DNA from: Skeletonema tropicum
Taxonomy: Eukaryota; Bacillariophyta; Thalassiosirophyceae; Thalassiosirales; Thalassiosiraceae
Assembly: GCA_037178625.1 (NCBI GenBank)
Contig: CM074142.1
Span: 1,922,001-1,986,000, forward strand
Reading direction: 5' to 3'
Length of the DNA stretch: 64,000 nt
The notes beneath the pieces are model-generated. The model did no database searches. It was not told the origin of the DNA and was given only the letters and a program-made list of their open reading frames with translations. The translations under genes and the position numbers were made by a program. Below, piece after piece: positions 40,336-51,338 of this stretch. Position 1 is the first letter of the stretch. Each line of letters starts with the position of its first letter.

Positions 40336-40995
40336 TCTTTGCTTGTGCTACAATACCTAATTTCTTGGTTGGCCCTTCGAATATTCGGAAAAGCCTCAAC
40401 AGATTTGCTGCGCTCGGCTTGAGAATGTCATTTATGAAACGTGTGGGGTACGTTTCTCCCAAGACCACACCTGCAGCATGTAGCACTTGTACTGGAGCTT
40501 CCCAAGGCTTGCGCAGTACGGCTTTTGTTAGCTTTGATAGCCCAGGACACCATTTCTTTTTTGGCTCTGGCTGTCGGATAAACCACTGTGCCAAAAGGTC
40601 TCTCCTTGACAGAGTGGTGTCAAGGATGTTTCTGTAGTGTACATATTCCAACACTGGCATCCTGAGAAGCAGCAACGGGTGACAAGATAAAACTCCATTG
40701 ATCTATGCATGATCGACCCGCATTCTGCCACATCATTGAGTTGATTGCCGAGTCGGCATCGACTCTAGAGTGTAATGAAACCACTTTGCTCCTCTCACCC
40801 AATTCACTCTCAGATACGATGATACGATGTTCTTTGAGAGAGAGCTAGAGAGAGAGCGGCCACATTCGGAACGGTTTTTCTGGAAGGTATCTTTCAAGGA
40901 CATACGTGTAACATTTGTGACATTTTGTAACATAGTGAAACTTCTGCTATGATTATGATTCACGCACTCCTTCAATTCAGTGCAACATCATCACC
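40336..40995. other. Intergenic with one weak minus-strand frame
   Basis: A minus-strand frame from 40675 (MLLLRMPVLEYVHYRNIL...) runs 144 codons into the ankyrin copy. It has protein-like composition but no motif I recognise; it could be a gene relic. A ga-rich run (gagagagctagagagagagc) lies near 40838. Confidence 0.3.
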
Positions 40996-42384
40996 ATGAC
41001 ATCCGCAGGCAGCAGACAGTAGCAAGCGGAGGCGACTCCTTGATGACGCCTCTCCAAATTCTCGTTGTCTCTCTGACCTTCCTAGTGGGATATTGACGCA
41101 TACAGCAAATTATCTCGCTGCTCCATCACGTGCATTATTTGCAGCTGCTCTCTCCACAAAAAATCGAAACGCTCCTGCATCTGATGAGAGGAATACAGCC
41201 ATCGTCGGCAATGAATGGAACACTCTGGACTTCGGAGATATCGAGGATGATCTAGCGAGAAGATTATCCGATTGTAACATTCAAAATATTTTGCTATGCA
41301 TCGATGCTGTCAATCGACTCAAGACGCTCAAGCTCACAAATTGTATACGAATTACCGGCGCTGGATTGGAGCCGCTACGTGGATCTTCAACGATCGAGCA
41401 GATTGATTTGAGTCTCGTTGGGAAAAATCAAAGTCCTCGATTGGAACCGCAGCCACGTATTTCATGTGATCAGTGCTGCCCATTTTGGATAGCATTATTG
41501 AAAGAGAGGGCTGTTCTTTGAGGCATTTACAATTTCCACAGTGGGGAGGAGAAAGCGCTCAATTTGATCAATTCCTTCGGCGTTACGATGGCATGTTGCT
41601 CAGTCGTGGTGCTGTCAACTGTGGCAAGTGCAATAGAAGCATCCCCCCACAGAATGAGAGGTGGTTTCACTATCATTACAGGGCAAGAAGTCAAAAGTAC
41701 ACGTGCTATGAATGTCAGAAGAACTATTGCGCATACTGTGAGGACGATAATGGTGACAACATTCTCACCCGTTGTGGTAATTGCGAAAGGTATCTTTGTG
41801 TAAAATGCCAAGAAAAGAAATTTTGTGGCAGCTGCGAATGCTCCATTTGTGTGGATTGTGAACAGTTGCAAGAGTGTTCCGAATGCGATGAATTGGTATG
41901 CAAAGATTGCATTGCAGAGGGGGAAAGCGGGTGGAGAACTTGCCACGGCAAGTGTAAAAGGCACTTTTGTCAAAATTGCGATATGAGGTATCATTGTGAT
42001 GACTGTCATAAGGAACATTGTGATTTCTGCGCATACTATGATTACTGGCAATGTAGTGATTGCGCTCTCACTTTCTGTGACGATTGCAACATCAACAAAG
42101 AAACCTTCGACGCAGTATATTCCTGCAGCATTTGTAGGGAGTGCAAGTGTGTTAAGTGTTTGGCTAATATGTGCCGACATGAAGAGATAGACGAGGATCA
42201 TTGCACTGGGTGTATCAAATGGGCTGGATATTTACTTTTTCTGGAGCTGAAGAATAAGAAAACTGAGCACGAAGAGCTGAAACAGCGAGCTGGACAAGTG
42301 GAGGAGAAGCTAAAGACCGAGATCAAGGAATTGAAGGAACAAGTCGAAGCACTTGAGGAGCAAATCAAAAGCATGACAACCTGA
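40996..42384 (+). pseudogene. F-box/LRR zinc-cluster gene with two frameshifts
   Basis: The layout is that of the intact paralogue at 42662-44143. The ATG at 40996 meets an in-frame TAG after eight codons; a one-base shift restores SKRRRLLDDASPN. The F-box-like helix (LPSGILTHTANYLAAPSRAL) and LRR (LKLTNCIRITGAGLEPLRG) then read to 41463. At the hinge (ISCDQCCPFWIALL) the frame is wrong again and stops at 41521, while the zinc-cluster half is open in another frame from 41473 (LPILDSIIEREGCSLRHLQ) through many CxxC pairs to a coiled coil ending at 42384. Two shifts make it a pseudogene unless the hinge is bypassed by splicing or frameshifting. Confidence 0.75.
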
Positions 42385-42661
42385 CGTGATGTGGATGGAA
42401 GTAAATAATCTGATGTTATGTATGCAGCATATGCAATGCAATGAAGTACTAAAAGTGTTCGAGATAATTACAAAATTACAAATCTTTGAGCCGATAAAGC
42501 TAAAGCTTTTTCCTGTGCTCGAATTGGCGCGCTACGCGAGTACGAGTACAAAACAAGACTGAATGCGCCGGGCGGGGCAAATTCTGACAAGTACAAGCGC
42601 TGGAGAGATAGCAGGGACGGGGTGCGTGTGAAGACAACATATTTTCAGACTTCCATCAACC

Positions 42662-44143
42662 ATGACATCCGCAAACGACGACAGTAAGCGCAGGAGACTC
42701 CTTGATGACGCCTCTCCAGTTTCAAAGTGCCTTTCTGACCTTCCTAGTGGGATATTGACGCATACAGCAAATTATCTCGCTGCTCCATCACGTGCATTAT
42801 TTGCAGCTGCTCTCTCCACAAAAAATAGAAACGCTGCTGCTGCATCTGATGAGAGGAACACCGCCATCGTCGGCAACGAATGGAGCACTCTAGATTTTGG
42901 GGGTTTCGAGAAAGATCTAGCGTCAAGACTATCAGATGGAGAAATCAGCGCCATTCTATCATGCATCGATGCTGCCAATCAGCTCAAGACGCTCAAGCTC
43001 ACAAATTGTGTCAATATCACCGGCGCTGGATTGGAGCCGCTTCGTGGATCGACAACGATCGAGCAGATTGATTTGAGTCTCGTTGGGAAGAATCAAAGTC
43101 CGCGATTGGAACCGCAGCCACCTATTTCATGCGATCAGTGCTGCCCATATTGGATAGCATTATTGAAAGGGAGGGCTTTGGATAGCATTATTGAAAGAGA
43201 GGGCTGTTCTTTGAGGCACCTACAACTTCCCCATGCTTGGCGCGACAGAAGATTGGGAAGAGTTCAAAATCATTTTCATCAATTCCTTCGGCGTTATGAT
43301 GACATGTTGAATGAAACGTTGGTTAATCGCGATGCTATCCGCTGTCTGGAGTGCAATGAATTCTTGCCCCCAGAAAATGAGAGATGGATCGGCAATTCTA
43401 ACCCTGACCCTGGCATCTGTGGTTACGGGATTCAAAACTATACATGTTGCGAATGCCTGAAGCACTATTGCAATGACTGCCATGTCAATGAAAACGAAAA
43501 TGAAAACGACCGGGCAAGTATGCTGAACTATTGCGAATTGAGCGAGAGGAAAGTGTGCTATGATTGCCAACAAAGTAAAAGGTGCAGTGGCTGCGAAAAG
43601 TTCATGTGTGTGAGTTGTCCAGATTTCGACGAGTGTCACAATTGCGATAACTTCAACTTATGCAAACATTGCATCGAGATGGGCCAGGGCAATTGGGGCA
43701 GTAGTTGCTTCAAATGTGAAACGCATTTTTGTGATAATTGTCGTTGGCGTTTGCCATATCGATGCGGTAGTTGTAATAAGACTTACTGCATTGATTGTGA
43801 CGCGCATCCTTGGCCTTGCTGCGATTGTGATAGCCAGTTCTGTGACGATTGCAACGAGCATCAAGGCATACACGCAGTACGAGTCTGCAAAAGCTGTAAC
43901 TTTGCTTTCTGCGGTGAATGTCTTGGAGAGTCAATCAATATCATTTCCACTTCCACTTGCGGGTTTTGTATTGAGAAGCTAGAGATCGAGAACAAAAAAC
44001 TGAAGGAACAAGTGAAATTCATGCAGGATCATAATGACTTTTTTCAGGAGCAGTTGCAGTGTCAAAAGGACAGGGTGAAAGAGCTGGAGGAGAAATTGAA
44101 TGAGATGAGCAGAAGCAGAAGTGGTAAAGATCAAGATGATTAA
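42662..44143 (+). CDS. F-box/LRR plus zinc-cluster coiled-coil protein
   Basis: 493 codons from ATG 42662. N-terminus basic (SKRRRLLDD), F-box-like helices (LPSGILTHTANYLAAPSRAL, about 25-45), LRR-like segment (LKLTNCVNITGAGLEPLRG, about 110-130), hinge (about 155-180), then about ten Cys pairs resembling serial RING/B-box modules (CCECLKHYCNDC, CYDCQQSKRCSGC, HFCDNC, QFCDDCNEHQG, AFCGECLG), and a C-terminal coiled coil (from about 435). The frame across the hinge exists only because of a 28-bp tandem duplication at 43150-43205. An F-box plus RING-like composition suggests ubiquitin ligation, but neither domain is certain. This is the only full-length open member in the window. Confidence 0.75.
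   Translation: MTSANDDSKRRRLLDDASPVSKCLSDLPSGILTHTANYLAAPSRALFAAALSTKNRNAAAASDERNTAIVGNEWSTLDFGGFEKDLASRLSDGEISAILSCIDAANQLKTLKLTNCVNITGAGLEPLRGSTTIEQIDLSLVGKNQSPRLEPQPPISCDQCCPYWIALLKGRALDSIIEREGCSLRHLQLPHAWRDRRLGRVQNHFHQFLRRYDDMLNETLVNRDAIRCLECNEFLPPENERWIGNSNPDPGICGYGIQNYTCCECLKHYCNDCHVNENENENDRASMLNYCELSERKVCYDCQQSKRCSGCEKFMCVSCPDFDECHNCDNFNLCKHCIEMGQGNWGSSCFKCETHFCDNCRWRLPYRCGSCNKTYCIDCDAHPWPCCDCDSQFCDDCNEHQGIHAVRVCKSCNFAFCGECLGESINIISTSTCGFCIEKLEIENKKLKEQVKFMQDHNDFFQEQLQCQKDRVKELEEKLNEMSRSRSGKDQDD
43150..43205. repeat. 28-bp tandem duplication restoring frame
   Basis: Units 43150-43177 and 43178-43205 (each starting ttggatagcattattgaaag) differ at one base. 28 bp adds one base to the frame, exactly compensating the shift seen at the same point in the paralogue at 41463-41480. 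Confidence 0.85.
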
Positions 44144-44628
44144 CTTTTTGAAAATTTATTTAGAAGTGGTCAAGATGAGTAACAGATATTAGATGATATT
44201 TCTCTTAGTACTACGTAATGCAGAGATGTAAATAATCTTATGTTGATATACAACAAATTCTCGTGTACGAGCACTGCTAGCCTGGAATGAAATGCTGTAT
44301 GGCCGAATTAGGCCGGGCTGGCCACTTTCTGACCTCGTATTTGACCTGGACGATCCGTGAAAAGCCGTCCAATGACGTTGATTACATGCCTAATCGATAG
44401 AGCCGCTCAAGAGCTTTCCAAAACGCCACTTATCGTTGTCATTGGCCGTGTAATAGGAAAGATATCCAAAGATACGGCAACATCATGGATCATTTTGCAT
44501 CGTGATTGAGTTGATACTTTTTGATGCGACAGAGATGCCCGTCTGAAATAGTCCACCGTGTGCGTGCATACTGCAATACCATAAACCCTCCGTCCGAAAA
44601 ATCTCCTAACAAAGCGCAGCCACCTACC
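44144..44628. other. Intergenic and promoter of the PNUTS-like gene
   Basis: No gene seen. The frame of the next gene is open upstream from 44524, but the ATG pair at 44629/44632 has the better context (cctaccatgatgg). Confidence 0.5.
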
Positions 44629-44637
44629 ATGATGGAC

Positions 44638-44682
<45 letters not shown>

Positions 44683-47253
44683 CCACCGCTCCCCAGCGAC
44701 ACCATGTCAGCCGAGCAAGTGGCTAAATCTAAATTACCATCTCCAATTTCAATTAGTAATATTTTTCACGTCTTACTCCTTCCCGGCGGAAATCTTGAAA
44801 AAGACAGTGACGCTTCAACAGACACAGCAAACAAGAACAAGAATCAACCAAATGTAATTATCGATATTAACGATTATCTCTATCAACGTCACGTCTATCG
44901 AAAGCAGGCTGCGGCTAGACGACGAGGCGCTGGCGGTGCTGTGAAAATGACTGATGAAACCGAAGCCGAAACCGAAACCGAAGCACATGATATGTCACTC
45001 AATCTCAATGCACTAGCATCGCCTCTGGAAATCGCCTTGGTCTCTTGCTGTGTCTGTGTCCGACCAGCAGCGACGACTAATATTATCGATAATAATCTGA
45101 AATTGAAGCGGGAACGCTCATTCGATTCAGCTGATCGTACGCAGCGATCGAGACTGCACCGACCAATTCTCCCATCCAACTATTTTCATTTGACAGGCGA
45201 GGACGAAATAGAAAGCGATCATTTATTAACAGAACATGAATCTGCATCTATAACTGTATCTAACCAGCCATCATCATTATTGACGATGCCAAGTTTGTCA
45301 ACAGACACTCCAAGGGTTTCAACTTCAATCATCTCCATGAAGAATCAGAATCCGAATCCAGTGGGCACCCTCCGTAAAGGACAGGAGGCGCACTTTTTGA
45401 AATTGTTGCAAATGTATTGTCCGCAGTGTAGCCGTGCTGTGATGTATCGAAGTTTGGTGTTGGAGATATTGCAGCGTACTGCTGATTGGGAGAGTGGTGC
45501 TGCTGGTGGTGCTGACATGATGAGTACAGACAACAACAGTAACAACAACAACAGCAACGCTAGCAATGGTAAAAATGTTGGCATAGGTCAAGTTGGATAC
45601 ACATTTCGCAAACAATTTCATTCGGGATGGTACATTGGAAGAGTTACAGAGATTATACCCACCAACATTCGTGGCGGCGCTGCCTCTGCTGCTGGTACTA
45701 CCACTACTACTACGGTAAAAGATCGACGATGTGTCTACAATGATGGAGATGAAGAAGATTTAAGTTTGGAGGAGTTGAAGTATCTTGCCGAGTTGGAGGA
45801 GTTGGATCGTTATCATCATGGCAATTATGATGATGATGATGATGAAAATCATGATGGTGATGATGATGAGCAGGAGATAAAGACAAAAGGCGTAGTAGGT
45901 GGTGATGGTAACAATGTTGTCGACAGCGATCCCGCAAAAGATTTGGCAGAAGAAGAAGGGGGGGAGAAGAATGAATCGTCAGAAGAAGCAACCGAAGCAC
46001 AAGTAGCAACACCTTCATCACCACCACCGGTAGACAATCCTGCCAACAGCAACAAGAACAAACATACCGTCATGAAGACCTTCCTAGCCGTGGGTGGAAT
46101 GAAACTATTGGCACGTTGGTTAGTCGAAGCCTATACCGTCGTACAACCACCACCATCATCAACAACTCAATCCAACAAACGAAAGTCACCATCGTCGCCA
46201 AAGGCCGCCACCGAAGCCGCTATAGTCTCCCCCTCACCAACCGGAGCACTATTACTACCACTATTAACACTACTCAAATCCATACCATTTGACAAAGAAA
46301 TCATCGTGGCATCCTCTATCCACAAATACATCAAACGATACAAAAAGGCATTGGATAAATTATCCAAGGGGATGGATGCCCAGAGTTTGAATGAGGTTGT
46401 TCATCCGCTTGCCGGGGGTGGAAGTGTGGGTAAGGCGATGAGGGGGGTGGAGGAGGTTATGACTTCGTGGAATAATGCTACTGCTGCTGCTTCTGCTACC
46501 AAGTCGGAACACGACGATGGTGGAGGTAATAATGATCAAGAACAAGAACAACAGCTAGATCCATACAAGGATGTGCGTGATCAATTACAATCGCGTTTTG
46601 ATGAATTGGCGGCTTTTCATAATAATCGTACCAACCCTCCAGAATGGGTACCCAAACACGTGTTGGGTGTGGTCATGGCCTCTCCCAAGGCTGCTCCAGC
46701 ATCACCCACGGGGTCATCTTCTTCCAAACCTACCCTCAGTACCACCTCATCATCATCCACGAAATCAAATCATCATCCACCGACCAAAACAAGTAACAAT
46801 GAATGGGGAACCAATCGAGCTTCCGCGGCGCAACTTGCTCGAGAACGTTTCCTGGAAGGTTTCCGTCGTCAAAAGGATGCTGTTTCCTCAACAACAACAA
46901 CGACAATATCCGGTCCTCCTGAAAAGATGCAAAAGGTTGCTCATGACAATGAAAGGTTTTCATCGTCATTGTCGTCGCCATCGAAGAAAGTATGCTGGGT
47001 GGATCAGCCGGTTGGGAGGAAAGGCGTATCGCCTCAACCTTTAGTTACGGAAAGGGTGTTTGTGAAGGAAGAGGAGTATGTTGCGGAGGAGGAAGAGGTG
47101 GAGATGTTTGGTGGGGGAGATGATGGTAACGTTGAGGATGTGCCGATGCAAGAACAAGGTGATGTGGTTGATGACAATCAAGGTGATGCCATGATGGAGG
47201 AAGAGGGAGTAAAAGATGATCAGGAAGATAGTGATCTCGATGATATGTTTTAA
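44629..47253 (+). CDS. PNUTS-like PP1-docking protein with TFIIS-N domain
   Basis: 875 codons. Starts with a poly-Gln run (about 15 Q). The middle contains a Tudor/PTIP-like segment (FHSGWYIGRVTEI...VYNDGDEEDLSLEELKYL, about 325-385) and Asp-rich runs. Residues of about 485-580 (GGMKLLARWLVEAY...PLLTLLKSIPFDKEIIVAS...KYIKRYKKAL) fit the TFIIS N-terminal/LW helical bundle of elongation and termination factors. At about residue 786, KKVCW matches the RVxF/W PP1-docking motif, as KTVTW does in animal PNUTS. The C-terminus is highly acidic. PNUTS recruits PP1 to RNA polymerase II and controls CTD/Spt5 dephosphorylation; that role here is inferred from domain order. An upstream ATG at 44524 is possible. 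Confidence 0.6.
44638..44682 (+). repeat. CAG trinucleotide repeat in coding sequence
   Basis: An almost pure CAG run with two CAA interruptions (one at each end region) encodes about 15 Gln near the N-terminus. Pure CAG runs are prone to length change. Confidence 0.9.
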
Positions 47254-47394
47254 CTTTTAGACTTTAATTATTGCGACGATCAGATTCCAAGATCAGATTA
47301 TTCAATGAACATGAAACCTTACACATCCTTAATTCGATTCAGTGATAGGAATGAACACAAATGCTCGACCTCAGCCATTGTCTTCGTCGAAAAT

Positions 47395-47745
47395 GTTTGC
47401 AAGATGAACCGGCTCGTCCTCTTTCAATGGATAGGACTCGGCCTCGATACTGCAGCTGATGCAAGTGCTACTTTCGTAGCTTTGTGTGGCGGTGGTGACA
47501 GTCTTGATAATAACGACACACAAAGCTTGATTGTGCTTGTGTCTATTGTTGACATTGCATCGTATGCTTCTGATATGTTCTTATTGTTATTGTGCGGCGT
47601 GCCCATCGTTGGATTAGCCTATTGACATTGCTTCTTATTTTTCAAACTGCCACAATGGCATACATAAAGCGATGGGGCTTGATTCTCCAGGTTAAAGTGT
47701 AAGCTAAGGCGTCACACCTTGTGTCTAGAAAGGATGATCAACACC
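47395..47745 (+). pseudogene. Fragment of MSP-membrane protein family
   Basis: It is related to 55445-55735 of the gene at 54479-56667: LIVLVSIVDIASYASDMFLL against SIVLVAIVDIALHAPEMFFF, and after a stop the DNA still matches (gccacaatggcatacataaagcgatgggg against gccacattggcatgc...gatgggg). The N-terminal part and downstream exon are missing. Confidence 0.7.
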
Positions 47746-48144
47746 AAGAAAGAGGCGACGACCATCCTGACAGATTGTGTCATCCAGAGCCGGTGCGCGC
47801 AGGTCTATTTGACAACAAGAAGAGAACGATTGGAGATTCAAGAAGTGCAATAGTGGATGCACAACGACCTAATGATATCGTCTGCAATGGTGTGTTTCCG
47901 TTACTATTATATGCATGACCAACTTAAGACTTGAGTAAAAATTCGACAGCGCGCTATCCTATCACCTGTTGCGTACCACCTTAAATTAAGTGGCCAAACA
48001 TGCGCATCTCTGTCTCTGTAGGACGATCACAAAGACTACCATTGTTGGTTCATGGCTTCCACAGAGAGCAAAGAGCGGCCACGGTCGAGCACGGAAGGCA
48101 GTCGGCAGTCGGCAGTCGGCCCCATGGTGGCGTGTTCTTTCAAG
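47746..48144. other. Intergenic, no gene seen
   Basis: Short frames only; no motif. A cggcagtcggcagtcggc triplication lies at about 48102-48120. Confidence 0.4.
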
Positions 48145-48220
48145 GAAGTTGCGGTCATGTTGCGGTCACAAACATGACCGCAACATGACCGCAACGTGAC
48201 CGCAACATGACCGAAACTTC
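48145..48220. repeat. Long near-perfect hairpin of tandem motifs
   Basis: gaagttgcggtcatgttgcg (48145-48164) faces its complement twice: at 48175-48195 and, with one mismatch, at about 48196-48220 ending in gaaacttc. The building block is an about 10-11 bp tandem unit (catgaccgcaa). The flanks are also weakly inverted (tttcaa / ttgaaa). It could form a stem of over 20 bp in DNA or RNA. It lies about 530 bp upstream of the MSP-domain gene. Confidence 0.8.
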
Positions 48221-48752
48221 TTTGAAACATGAATGAAATCTGAATCCCTGAAACAAACTTCCCTGAAACCTGAAAGTCGCCCGCCACGTCAAGATGAAGT
48301 GAAATGTCTCCAATTTCAATGATTCCAATTTCCACTTCGTCCCACGATGCTGATTTCGGTGTTGATTGAGGCTCCACACCTCGGAACCCTGATGCCAATC
48401 TCATCTTTCAAGTCGGCAGAACTCGAACAGAGTGGAAGACTGAGCGCATGAAAGCGCAACTCTGGTGAGTCGCCAAAGTGGCGTTGCCAGTATTGACAAA
48501 GTGAGCGCGCTGCTGTGCTGTCCTAGAGTATGGTAGGCGTAGGAGAGCTGTTCTGCTTCTTCCATCCATCATTAACTTCTTCTTCAAATTCTTGACAGTC
48601 TTTGGGTCTCAGAGCGACTAATACTATGTAGCTTAGCGAATGAAAAAATGAGCGAGAAAGACTGTGGTGTACGACTCAAGGATAAGAAGTAGGCGTGTAC
48701 GACTGCAAATCCACCATGTGAGGATGAAATCATAAGTGCACAAAATACCACC

Positions 48753-50734
48753 ATGTCGCTTCCACCCCACGCACTAGAAATGGATCCCGAATCCAGTCTC
48801 CAGTTCATCACTTGTGACCCTTTGCATTTGCATTTGAACGATGGAAATGATGATGATGGCTCATCTTATTCTCAGTCTCAGTGTACAATGACGCTTCGTC
48901 ATCCTGGAAATACGAAAAGTTGTTTAGCATTCAAGGTTAGTTCCCTGTGCTTTATGTGTGTGAAATTTTGAATTTGTTAGGAGGGTCGAATGAAGATCTC
49001 TGCCGCATTGCTCGCCATTACTTCTCTCTCTCTCTGACAGTATGATTCTTGTCAATTGCACGTGAACATTATCATAATTTCATTTATAGGTCAAAACAAC
49101 CCATCCACGCAGATATCTCGTCCACCCCAACCAAGGAATCGTCGCACCCAACTCCTCCGAAACCGTCTCGATCGTGCTAGCCGGCAAATATCGACAAGCA
49201 CTATTGACACACTGCGAAAGAATGGGCACATCCACTCCGAAGATCTTTCGCTCCAAAAAAGATGAATTCCAGGTATCATCTTGCATTGTGTCAGAAGAGC
49301 TTTCGGCCAAGTTTACTAATGAACCGAGAATGGGGGAGGGGGAACAGTGCAAGAAGGAATTGGTGGAAGAGTTGACTGCCATGTGGAACGCAGCGAGCAA
49401 TGATGGCAACATGCCAGTATATAAGAAAAAGTTGGGTGTAAGTCATGTGCTGAATACTGCTGGTGCCCCTGTCGCTGATTGTGAAGCAGCTACTTCCAGT
49501 AGCAGTACTGGTGGAGTAGCTTCTGCTGGAAACACGGAATCATCATCATCAGCGGTAACACTTGGGGACAGGGTCAGCAGGTGCGGGTTGTACCTCATTC
49601 TCCTCCTCCCTGTCTTCGGTTTTCTCACAATGGTCATAGGAGGGACAAGGGATGGGAATGTTGGGAATATTGATACATTCACTGTTGGGCTGATTCTTTA
49701 CTTATCGCCATTCTTTTGCATGGGACTCGGTTTGGGACTCGGTTTGTTGCACGCAATTGTCAGAGGGATGAGGATGAGAGGGTGGCGTGCTGTTTGCATT
49801 GTGTATATTGCTTCTTTTGTCGCGTTCCCCATCGGTATAGGGCTATATGTTGGTACTTCAAATGGCAAGCTTGGCGGCGTAAATGTTTACAGGAGTGGTT
49901 ATATCTGTGGTAAAGAACCACCAACGAGAGAAGATATTGCAGCTCGAGGCAACATTTCTACTTGCCTTGATGTTCATGTTCAGGATCTTCTTTGGTATGG
50001 TAAAAATTTGTGTCTTCAAGCAGGTGGACTTGACAAGCCAGCCGTGTGGTGCAATGACGAAGATGACTCTTTTCGCTCTCATTATCTTTGGTGGAGTCCA
50101 TGCGATAAGTGCGGTACTGGTACTGCATGGAGAATCTTTACTTCTATCGATAATGATAATGACCAAAGTTGGTACAAAAGACCTACATCACCGCAACCCA
50201 ACCCCAACAAAACAGATTCGCCTCCAGATGATGGATGGTTGAGGTGGGAAAGTTCTCACAACGAATGGTTCGAGTTAGATGATGGTGCAGTGAATATAAC
50301 TACATGTTCCATGATCCAACCAGAAGCAAAAGTAGAAGCAACCAACATCAGCATCAGCGAAGGTGCCAGGTATGACATCCCATCTTCCTGCTTTTCGGAC
50401 AAAAGTTTCATCCAACAGAATCCGTGGAACAGAGCTGGATATATACTGCTTTGGATTGGCGGGATCTGTTTTGGGATAACGTTTTGTACTATTCTACCTC
50501 ATTGTGAAGATGGGGGCAGTAAGTTTCATCTGATCATGTACTTGTACTTCATTTGCACCAGCAACTCACTTTTCATATCACTGATTTGATCATCAGGGTC
50601 AGGGGGAGGAGGTGGAGGAGGTAAGCAATCATATCGAAGAATCTTTACTGTATCGAAATCTACACCTAATGTTATTCATCCTTTCTTATCATGCAGGTGG
50701 TGGTGGTGGCGATGGCGATGGCGGTGGCTGTTAA
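48753..50734 (+). CDS. MSP/VAP-domain multi-pass membrane protein 1
   Basis: Four exons: 48753-48935, 49090-50518, 50597-50620, 50697-50734, with GT-AG introns (gttagt, gtaagt, gtaagc donors) that keep the frame. Residues of about 1-130 form an MSP domain (QCTMTLRHPGNTKSCLAFK, then VKTTHPRRYLVHPNQGIVAP, a typical VAP beta-strand region that binds FFAT motifs at ER contact sites). A soluble linker and hydrophobic segments follow (CGLYLILLLPVFGFLTMVIG, GLILYLSPFFCMGLGLGLGL, CIVYIASFVAFPIGIGLYVG), then an about 170-residue Cys/Trp-rich loop with WW/DDGW motifs, a last membrane segment (GYILLWIGGICFGITF) and a Gly-rich tail (GGGGGDGDGGGC) spread over three small exons. The N-terminal half is nearly identical to the gene at 54479. 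Confidence 0.75.
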
Positions 50735-51139
50735 GAGAGAGCTAAAGCTAATGTAAGGCTTGGTATGAGATCCTACACTTTTGCAAGGATGTGAATATGT
50801 GTGACCTGGACTTGGATAAGTATGGATCCAGGGCAAGTCACGAGACAAAGAAGACGTTCCACAGCCAAGGTCATGGCAATAAGGTGACTAACGTTGAGGA
50901 TATTCTTGTTCCCGATGTCCTTTCATTGGCGAAGCCTTTGGATCGGTGTTCTCCAGGTGTGGAGTGATACAACTCTCTAGAGATTATATTCTTTTTCGGA
51001 TGTGTATATGTCCAGGTCCAGCATCATATGAGAAGTTCTGCTATTGCTGCTACTTGTACTTGTGATTGTGATTGTGACGTTGTCGTAACAGCAAGTCCGT
51101 TCTTCAAACTACTAATCAGATGCTTACATACTAATACTA
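50735..51139. other. Intergenic, no clear gene
   Basis: Short frames only. A minus/plus overlap around 51040-51110 is Cys/Asp-rich (CTCDCDCDVVV) from ttgtgattgtgattgtga repeats; not taken as coding. Confidence 0.4.
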
Positions 51140-51263
51140 ATTTTTTATTAGTAGTGCACTTTTTGGAGGAATCAGGCAAGGTTATTTTGCCCACAATAAC
51201 TTTAACCGAAGTAGTCAAGATTCCAGCCTTCAATCGCTTGGCAATCTACGCGAGGAGGTGTCT
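51140..51263 (+). pseudogene. 3' fragment of MSP-membrane gene 2
   Basis: cactttttggaggaatcagg ... aaccgaagtagtcaagattc ... ttggcaatctacgcgaggag parallels 56340-56430 of the gene at 54479-56667 (ttttggagaaatcaggctct ... gaaagtagtcaagagctg ... ggcaatctacgtatacgcga). It shows that MSP gene 1 once carried the same 3' end or that the array was rearranged. Confidence 0.65.
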
Positions 51264-51338
51264 GTTGAAGAATGATAAAGTCACTGTCCCAGTAATCTGA
51301 TTACTGGGACAGTGACTTTATCATTATCATTCTTCAAC
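51264..51338. repeat. 75-bp palindrome with a third partial copy
   Basis: gttgaagaatgataaagtca (51264-51283) ctgtcccagtaatc is followed after two bases by its complement gattactgggacagtgactt to ttcttcaac at 51338, with one small indel. A third, degenerate copy (ggtactgggacagtgattta ... gttgaagaatgg) lies at about 51423-51462. No target duplication was found. Confidence 0.85.

Noticed and set aside
41527..42201. 224-codon minus-strand frame opposite the zinc-cluster half
   Set aside because: Thr/Ala-rich antisense of Cys codon runs, also seen opposite the other copies; not a gene.
45710..46073. Minus-strand His/Leu-rich frames opposite the PNUTS-like gene
   Set aside because: Antisense translation of Asp/Gly codon runs; no independent support.
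50800..51000. Possible copia gag/protease segment (tggataagtatggatcc...)
   Set aside because: No zinc knuckle, DSGA or integrase motif; the match was only superficial.
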